NCBI GenBank assembly: GCA_947497265.1
Contig: CANMFP010000004.1
Location: 1-64,000 of the forward strand
Direction: 5' to 3'
Length of the DNA stretch: 64,000 nt
Source of the DNA: an uncultured Isoptericola sp.
GTDB taxonomy: Bacteria; Actinomycetota; Actinomycetes; Actinomycetales; Cellulomonadaceae
Below the pieces are notes generated by a model that was not told where the DNA came from, did no database searches, and saw only the letters and a program-made list of their open reading frames with translations. This document shows positions 59,067-64,000 of the stretch, piece after piece; positions within the stretch are counted from its first letter, which is position 1, and each line of letters starts with the position of its first letter. The position numbers were made by a program, and so were the translations under genes.

Positions 59067-60752
59067 ATGAAGGTCATGGCCCAGATGTCGATGGTGATGA
59101 ACCTCGACAAGTGCATCGGGTGCCACACCTGCTCGGTGACGTGCAAGCAGGCGTGGACCAACCGCACCGGCATGGAGTACGTGTGGTTCAACAACGTGGA
59201 GACGCGTCCCGGGCTCGGCTACCCGCGCACCTACCAGGACCAGGAGAAGTGGCAGGGCGGCTGGAAGCTCACGAAGCGGGGTCGGCTCACCCTCAAGGCC
59301 GGCGGACGCTGGAAGAAGCTCGCCTCGATCTTCTTCAACCCGAAGCTGCCCGACATCCACGACTACTACGAGCCGTGGACGTACGAGTACGACATGCTGC
59401 TCAACGCCCCGGCGCAGGAGCACACGCCGGTCGCCAAGCCGAAGTCGCTGCTGACCGGCAAGGACATGAAGATCTCCTGGTCGGCGAACTGGGACGACGA
59501 CCTGGGCGGCTCCACGGCCACCATGCAGCAGGACCCGGTGCTGCAGCACATGAGCTCCCACGTCGCCGAGGAGCTCGAGAAGACCTTCATGTTCTACCTG
59601 CCGCGCATCTGCGAGCACTGCCTCAACCCCTCGTGCGTGGCGTCCTGCCCCTCCGGTGCGATGTACAAGCGGGCCGAGGACGGGATCGTCCTGGTGGACC
59701 AGGACCAGTGCCGCGGCTGGCGGATGTGCGTCACCGGCTGCCCGTACAAGAAGGTCTACTTCAACCACAAGACCGGCAAGGCCGAGAAGTGCACGCTGTG
59801 CTACCCCCGCATCGAGGTGGGCCTTCCCACCGTCTGCTCGGAGACCTGCGTCGGCCGTCTGCGCTACCTCGGGCTGGTGCTCTACGACGCCGACCGGGTC
59901 GGGGAGGCCGCGGCGACCGAGGACGAGCAGGACCTGCTCGCCGCCCAGCGCTCGGTGCTGCTCGACCCGCACGACCCCGAGGTCGTCGCCGCCGCCCGCC
60001 GGGAGGGCATCCCCGACGACTGGATCGACGCGGCCCAGCGATCCCCGGTGTGGCGGCTCATCTCCGACTACGAGGTGGCGCTGCCCCTGCACCCCGAGTA
60101 CCGGACGCTGCCGATGGTCTGGTACATCCCGCCGCTGTCGCCCGTCGTGGACGTGGTGACGTCGTCGGGCAACGACGGCGAGGACGGGCGCACCCTGTTC
60201 GCCGCGATCTCTCAGCTGCGCATCCCGCTGGACTACCTCGCCGGGCTGTTCACCGCCGGCGACACCGCGCCGGTGGAGCGGGTGCTGCGGCGGCTCGCGG
60301 CGATGCGCTCGTTCATGCGGGACGTCAACCTCGGCCGGGAGCCCGTCGAGGAGACCGCGTCGGCCGTCGGGATGACCGGCGACGAGGTCCAGGAGATGTA
60401 CCGGCTGCTCGCCATCGCCAAGTACGAGGAGCGGTACGTGATCCCCACCGCTCACGCCGAGGTGGCCGACGACCTGGAGGAGATGGCCTGCTCGTTGGAC
60501 TTCGAGGGTGGTCCCGGCATGGGAGGGCAGGGCATGGACGGTGCCGGCCCGTTCGGCTCGTCGTCCGGGCAGCCGACGCCGGTCGCGGTCGAGAACTTCC
60601 ACGCCCTGTCCTCCCGGCAGACGGCGGACTCGCCCTACGGACCGTCCACCCCGGGGCGCGTCAACCTGCTCAACTGGGACGGCAACGGTCGCCCCGACGG
60701 GCTCTTCCCGCCGGACGAACCCGGCTCCGACGCACCGCGGGAGGCGTCATGA
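59067..60752 (+). CDS. narH: Respiratory nitrate reductase beta subunit NarH
   Basis: Electron-transfer subunit with four Fe-S clusters, 561 residues. Cysteine groups: CIGCHTCSVTC (about 16-26), CEHCLNPSCVASCP (about 182), CRGWRMCVTGCP, where Trp replaces one Cys and gives the [3Fe-4S] cluster, and CTLCYPRIEVGLPTVCSETC. The ATG at 59067 has AAGGAGG 7 nt upstream and is preferred to an earlier in-frame ATG-like start. A Gly/Met-rich tail near residue 485 is not conserved. narJ begins in a 4-nt overlap. Confidence 0.97.
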   Translation: MKVMAQMSMVMNLDKCIGCHTCSVTCKQAWTNRTGMEYVWFNNVETRPGLGYPRTYQDQEKWQGGWKLTKRGRLTLKAGGRWKKLASIFFNPKLPDIHDYYEPWTYEYDMLLNAPAQEHTPVAKPKSLLTGKDMKISWSANWDDDLGGSTATMQQDPVLQHMSSHVAEELEKTFMFYLPRICEHCLNPSCVASCPSGAMYKRAEDGIVLVDQDQCRGWRMCVTGCPYKKVYFNHKTGKAEKCTLCYPRIEVGLPTVCSETCVGRLRYLGLVLYDADRVGEAAATEDEQDLLAAQRSVLLDPHDPEVVAAARREGIPDDWIDAAQRSPVWRLISDYEVALPLHPEYRTLPMVWYIPPLSPVVDVVTSSGNDGEDGRTLFAAISQLRIPLDYLAGLFTAGDTAPVERVLRRLAAMRSFMRDVNLGREPVEETASAVGMTGDEVQEMYRLLAIAKYEERYVIPTAHAEVADDLEEMACSLDFEGGPGMGGQGMDGAGPFGSSSGQPTPVAVENFHALSSRQTADSPYGPSTPGRVNLLNWDGNGRPDGLFPPDEPGSDAPREAS

Positions 60753-61483
60753 GGCTCGCGTTCCTGCCCCGACCCGGGGTGCGGGCCCGTCGGCTGGACG
60801 CCCTCGAGCCCGTACGGCTCGACGGCCCCTCCCGCGCCACCGCCCACATGGCGGCGTCGCTGCTCCTCGCCTACCCCGACGACGCGACGCTCGCCGCGGC
60901 GCGCGAGGTGCGTGCCGCCGTCGGCCGCCTCCCCGCACCCGTGCGCGATCGGCTCGACGGGCTCGCGGCGACCCTCCTGACCGGGGACCAGCGCGACCTG
61001 CAGGCGCGCTACGTGGAGACGTTCGACCTCAAGCGTCGGTGCTCGATGTACCTGTCCTACTACGCCGCCGGGGACACCCGACGACGGGGCGAGGCGCTGG
61101 TCCGGTTCGTCGAGGCGTACCGGGCCGCCGGGTTCGAGACGACCGGCACCGAGCTGCCGGACTACCTGCCGACCGTGCTGGAGCTCTCCGCCTGCGGCGG
61201 TCCCGACGGCGCGCGGATCGCCGGAGCCCTGCTGGACGCGCACCGCGAGGGGATCGAGGTGCTGCGGTCCGCGCTGGCCGCCCTCGACGTGCCGTGGACC
61301 GCCGGCGTCGAGGCCGTGTGCCTCACCCTTGCGCCCGTGGACGCGGCGACGGCCGAGCGGGTCGCCGACCTCGTGGCGTCGGGCCCACCCGCGGAGGCCG
61401 TCGGCCTGGAGGGGTACGGAGCCGGGCCGGCGGCGCCGGGAACGGCCGGCGCACCCGGAGGGAGGGAGCTGCCGTGGAGCTGA
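60749..61483 (+). CDS. narJ: Nitrate reductase assembly chaperone NarJ
   Basis: A 244-residue TorD/NarJ-type helical chaperone that guides molybdenum cofactor insertion into NarG and its membrane attachment. Seen: ASLLLAYPDD near residue 36, YVETFDLKRRCSMYLSYYAAGDTRRRG (the conserved core) and ELPDYLPTVLEL. The C-terminal Gly/Pro-rich tail is variable in the family. Overlaps narH (4 nt) and narI (10 nt). Confidence 0.95.
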   Translation: MRLAFLPRPGVRARRLDALEPVRLDGPSRATAHMAASLLLAYPDDATLAAAREVRAAVGRLPAPVRDRLDGLAATLLTGDQRDLQARYVETFDLKRRCSMYLSYYAAGDTRRRGEALVRFVEAYRAAGFETTGTELPDYLPTVLELSACGGPDGARIAGALLDAHREGIEVLRSALAALDVPWTAGVEAVCLTLAPVDAATAERVADLVASGPPAEAVGLEGYGAGPAAPGTAGAPGGRELPWS

Positions 61484-62238
61484 GCGCCGCCGAGATCCTG
61501 CTGTGGATCGTGGTGCCGTACGCGTGCCTGACCACCTTCGTGGTGGGCACCATCTGGCGGTACCGGTACGACAAGTTCGGCTGGACCACCCGGTCCAGCG
61601 AGCTGTACGAGAAGCGCCTGCTGCGCCTGGGCAGCCCGCTGTTCCACTTCGGGCTGCTGGCCGTCATCGCCGGGCACTTCGTGGGTCTCGTGATCCCGGA
61701 GTCCTGGACGCACGCCGTCGGCGTCACCGAGGCGGCGTACCACTTCCTGGCCACGTGGCTCGGCACGCTCGGCGCGCTGCTGCTCGTGAGCGGTCTGGTC
61801 ATCCTCGTCTACCGTCGCCGGTCCACCGGGCCGGTCTTCCTCGCCACCACGCGCACCGACAAGTTCATGTACGTGATGCTGGCCGCCTCGATCCTGTCCG
61901 GCACCTGGGCCACCGTGCACACCCAGATCCTGGCCGGCGGCTTCGGGTACGACTACCGCCAGACGATCTCGCCCTGGTTCCGCTCGCTGTTCCTCCTGCA
62001 GCCCGAACCGGCCCTGATGGTCGGCGTGCCCCTGGCGTTCGCGGTGCACGTCACGCTCGCGATGCTGCTGTTCGCGGTCTGGCCGTTCACCCGGCTGGTG
62101 CACGCGTTCTCGGCGCCCGTGACGTACCCACTGCGCCCGTACATCGTCTACCGGTCTCGCGACGCCGCCACCGGTGGCGGGACCCGCGCCCCGCGTCCGG
62201 GATGGGAACCGAGCACGGCACGGAGGAAGCAGCGATGA
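61474..62238 (+). CDS. narI: Nitrate reductase gamma subunit NarI
   Basis: Diheme cytochrome b membrane anchor of NarGHI that oxidises quinol, 254 residues with five membrane segments. Likely heme histidines lie in the FHFGLLAVIAGHF and HVTLAMLLFAVWPFTRLVHAF segments. WRYRYDKFGWTTRSSELYEKRLLR is the usual cytosolic N-terminal loop. GTG start with GGAGGGAGGGAG upstream, overlapping narJ; the transporter gene follows in an ATGA overlap. Confidence 0.95.
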   Translation: MELSAAEILLWIVVPYACLTTFVVGTIWRYRYDKFGWTTRSSELYEKRLLRLGSPLFHFGLLAVIAGHFVGLVIPESWTHAVGVTEAAYHFLATWLGTLGALLLVSGLVILVYRRRSTGPVFLATTRTDKFMYVMLAASILSGTWATVHTQILAGGFGYDYRQTISPWFRSLFLLQPEPALMVGVPLAFAVHVTLAMLLFAVWPFTRLVHAFSAPVTYPLRPYIVYRSRDAATGGGTRAPRPGWEPSTARRKQR

Positions 62239-63458
62239 CGTCCGAGACCCACCCGGACCGGGCGCCCGCGAGCGCCACCGTACCTGGGTCGACGGCCCAG
62301 CTCGCGCTGGCCACGGCCGGCTTCGCGATCTGCTTCTGGGCCTGGGCGCTGCTGAGCCCGCTCGGCAACAGCTACGGCCAGCTGTACTCCCTGTCGGACT
62401 TCGAGGTGTCGGTGCTGGTCGCGGTGCCGGTGATCGTCGGCTCGCTCGGCCGCATCCCGGTGGGTGCGCTGACCGACCGGCTCGGTGCGCGCGTCATGTT
62501 CCCGCTGGCCTCCGCGCTGACGATCGTGCCCGTGCTGTTCATCGGGTTCGTCGCCGACAGCCTCTTGTGGCTGCTGATCGGCGGGTTCTTCCTCGGGCTG
62601 GGCGGGACGACCTTCGCCATCGGCGTCCCGTTCGTCAACGGCTGGTACCCGCCGGCCCGTCGCGGGACGGCGATCGGCATCTTCGGCGCGGGGATGGGCG
62701 GCACGGCGGTGGCCGCGTTCTCGACGGTGCCGATCCGCGACGCGTGGGGCGACGGCGCCCCCTTCCTCATCGTCTCGGCCGCGCTGGCCGTCTTCGCGGT
62801 GGTCTCGCGCGTGGCGCTGCACGAGGCGCCGGCCTGGGCACCGGGCAGCGGTGGCGGGATGCTCGCCCGTACCTGGGCGATCGTCCGTCTGCCCGCGACG
62901 CTGCAGCTGTCCTGGCTGTACGCCATCGGGTTCGGCGGCTTCGTCGCGTTCTCGGTGTACCTGCCGACGTTCCTCGAGAACGCCTATGGCCTGGAGCCGT
63001 CGGACGCGTCGTTCCGGACGGCGGGATTCGTGGTGCTCGCCGTGGTGATGCGCCCGGTGGGCGGCGGCCTGTCGGACAGGTTCGGCGGGGTCGCGGTCAA
63101 CGCGGCCTGCTACGCCGTCGTCGCGGTGTTCGCCGCCGTGATCGTGCTCCAGCCGGCGCTGATGCCCGGTGCGACGATCGCGTTCCTGGGGATGGCCGCC
63201 GGGTTGGGCGCCTCGTCGGGAGCGACGTTCGCACTGGTGGCGAAGATGGCGCCGGCGGACAAGGTCGGCGGGGTGACCGGCGTCGTCGGCGCGGCCGGTG
63301 GCCTCGGCGGGTTCATCCCACCGCTGATCATGGGCGCGGTGTACAGCGCGGACGGCACCTACGACCTCGGCTTCGGCCTGCTGGCGGTGACGACCCTGCT
63401 CACGCTGCTGGTCACGCTGGGGCCGGTGCGACGCCGCGTCCGTGCGCAGGCACGGTGA
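62235..63458 (+). CDS. Nitrate/nitrite MFS transporter NarK (second copy)
   Basis: A 407-residue 12-segment transporter of the nitrate/nitrite porter family. Signature regions: IVGSLGRIPVGALTDRLGARVMFP, GLGGTTFAIGVPFVNGWYPPARRGTA and MRPVGGGLSDRFGG. It lacks the long N-terminal tail of the first NarK and is of a different subtype. ATG overlaps narI, so it is made with the respiratory reductase; nitrate uptake with nitrite export is the likely job. Confidence 0.9.
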   Translation: MTSETHPDRAPASATVPGSTAQLALATAGFAICFWAWALLSPLGNSYGQLYSLSDFEVSVLVAVPVIVGSLGRIPVGALTDRLGARVMFPLASALTIVPVLFIGFVADSLLWLLIGGFFLGLGGTTFAIGVPFVNGWYPPARRGTAIGIFGAGMGGTAVAAFSTVPIRDAWGDGAPFLIVSAALAVFAVVSRVALHEAPAWAPGSGGGMLARTWAIVRLPATLQLSWLYAIGFGGFVAFSVYLPTFLENAYGLEPSDASFRTAGFVVLAVVMRPVGGGLSDRFGGVAVNAACYAVVAVFAAVIVLQPALMPGATIAFLGMAAGLGASSGATFALVAKMAPADKVGGVTGVVGAAGGLGGFIPPLIMGAVYSADGTYDLGFGLLAVTTLLTLLVTLGPVRRRVRAQAR

Positions 63459-63519
63459 TCTCACCGGCACGGTCGACACGCTGTGAGGTCGGTGCTGCAC
63501 GGGCGACACATCCGCCGCC

Positions 63520-63525
63520 TACGGT
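63520..63525 (+). promoter_or_regulatory. -10 box for leaderless second moeA
   Basis: TACGGT ends exactly 7 nt before the ATG at 63533, with no Shine-Dalgarno present: leaderless spacing. Confidence 0.45.
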
Positions 63526-63532
63526 GGCGGGC

Positions 63533-64000
63533 ATGACCGGTCCGACGCCGCGCACCATCGCCGAGCACCTCGCGGCGACGCTGGCTCGCGTGCACCCGCT
63601 CGAGACGACCGGCGTCCGGCTGGACGCGGAGGGCGTGCTCGGGCTCGTCCTCGCCCGCGACGTCGTGGCGGTCGCACCGGTGCCGGCCTTCGACAACTCC
63701 GCGATGGACGGCTACGCGGTGCGGCTCACCGACCTGCCCGACGACGGCGCGCAGGTCACGCTGCCGGTGCTGGCCGACATCCGTCCCGGCCACCCCGCCG
63801 GTGTTGTGGGCGCGATCTCTGGTCCGTTCTGCCCCGCTTCAGAGGACACATCGGGCCAGGAACTGCGCCCGCAGCCATGGGGCGCGGTGCGGATCATGAC
63901 CGGGGCTCCCCTGCCCCACGGGTACGACGCCGTCGTCCCCGTCGAGCGGACCTCGACCGGCCGGTTCGTCGCGGGCCGCCCGACGACGGAGCGGTCCGTC
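63533..64000 (+). CDS. Second MoeA-type molybdopterin molybdenumtransferase (3' end outside window)
   Basis: The first 156 residues of a MoeA paralogue, open to the window edge. Landmarks: FDNSAMDGYAVRLTD (about 59-73) and VRIMTGAPLPHGYDAVVPVE. Between DIRPGHPAG and WGAVRIMTG there are about 22 residues with no counterpart in ordinary MoeA, including FCPASEDTSG, encoded by an imperfect palindrome (63808-63870). Position beside narGHJI-narK suggests it serves the respiratory reductase. The rest of the gene cannot be judged, so a break further on is possible. Confidence 0.88.
   Translation, partial: MTGPTPRTIAEHLAATLARVHPLETTGVRLDAEGVLGLVLARDVVAVAPVPAFDNSAMDGYAVRLTDLPDDGAQVTLPVLADIRPGHPAGVVGAISGPFCPASEDTSGQELRPQPWGAVRIMTGAPLPHGYDAVVPVERTSTGRFVAGRPTTERSV
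63808..63870. repeat. Imperfect palindrome in the second moeA
   Basis: Arms 63808-63825 and 63853-63870 pair at 13 of 18 positions; all five mismatches are transitions. An inner TCTG/CAGA pair lies in the loop. The segment is less GC-rich than its surroundings and codes in frame for residues about 92-113 of the protein. Confidence 0.45.

Overview
The window is high-GC actinobacterial DNA (strong G/C bias at third codon positions, many 4-nt ATGA/GTGA gene overlaps, GTG starts, and several TANNNT -10 boxes 6-8 nt in front of a start codon, as in leaderless actinobacterial mRNAs). The conservon-type operon, CBM2-bearing beta-mannanase, ModABC and nar/nas genes fit a soil or plant-polymer-degrading Micrococcales organism such as a Cellulosimicrobium/Promicromonospora/Cellulomonas relative. 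The genus is an inference. I see no tRNA, rRNA, CRISPR array, integrase or transposase. No gap longer than 300 bases lacks a gene.

Layout. (1) 0.2-13.2 kb: a sugar uptake/oxidation locus. A RbsABC-like importer, a Gfo/Idh/MocA dehydrogenase and a giant secreted ThuA plus glucose/sorbosone-dehydrogenase protein run leftward; a ROK regulator and a small cytosolic ThuA protein run rightward. A consensus promoter with an inverted repeat in its spacer lies between the two arms. (2) 13.3-18 kb: NAD-dependent DNA ligase and a BNR-repeat lipoprotein. (3) 18.1-23.6 kb: a flavin monooxygenase converging on a five-gene conservon (cvnA-B-C-D plus a P450). (4) 23.8-29.5 kb: a prolyl oligopeptidase, then the iscS-mnmA-methionine synthase-like operon. 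(5) 29.6-31.8 kb: a Tat-exported PhoX-family phosphatase. (6) 32-38 kb: molybdenum cofactor genes (moeA, moaC, a MogA-MoaE fusion) divergent from a TOBE regulator and modABC. (7) 38-43 kb: an ABC exporter, a LolA-like protein and a two-component system. (8) 43-54.9 kb: assimilatory nitrate/nitrite genes (narK, nasC, flavoprotein, nirBD, SUMT, NnaR-like regulator), with a secreted mannanase interposed. (9) 55.2-63.5 kb: respiratory narGHJI plus a second nitrate/nitrite transporter. (10) A second moeA runs off the right edge.

The right-hand 32 kb works largely as one module: ModABC imports molybdate, Moa/Moe proteins build the cofactor, two nitrate reductases use it, and NirBD with siroheme from the methyltransferase takes nitrite to ammonium. 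A four-half-site GlnR-like array sits at activator distance upstream of nirB.

The most unusual signal is a set of palindromic or repeated short DNA segments. One family with the head GRNGTAG appears as a double hairpin after the mannanase that also encodes the C-terminus of the neighbouring flavoprotein, as a hairpin between phoX and iscS, and in frame in the MogA-MoaE linker. Unrelated in-frame repeat insertions are seen in narG and in the second moeA.
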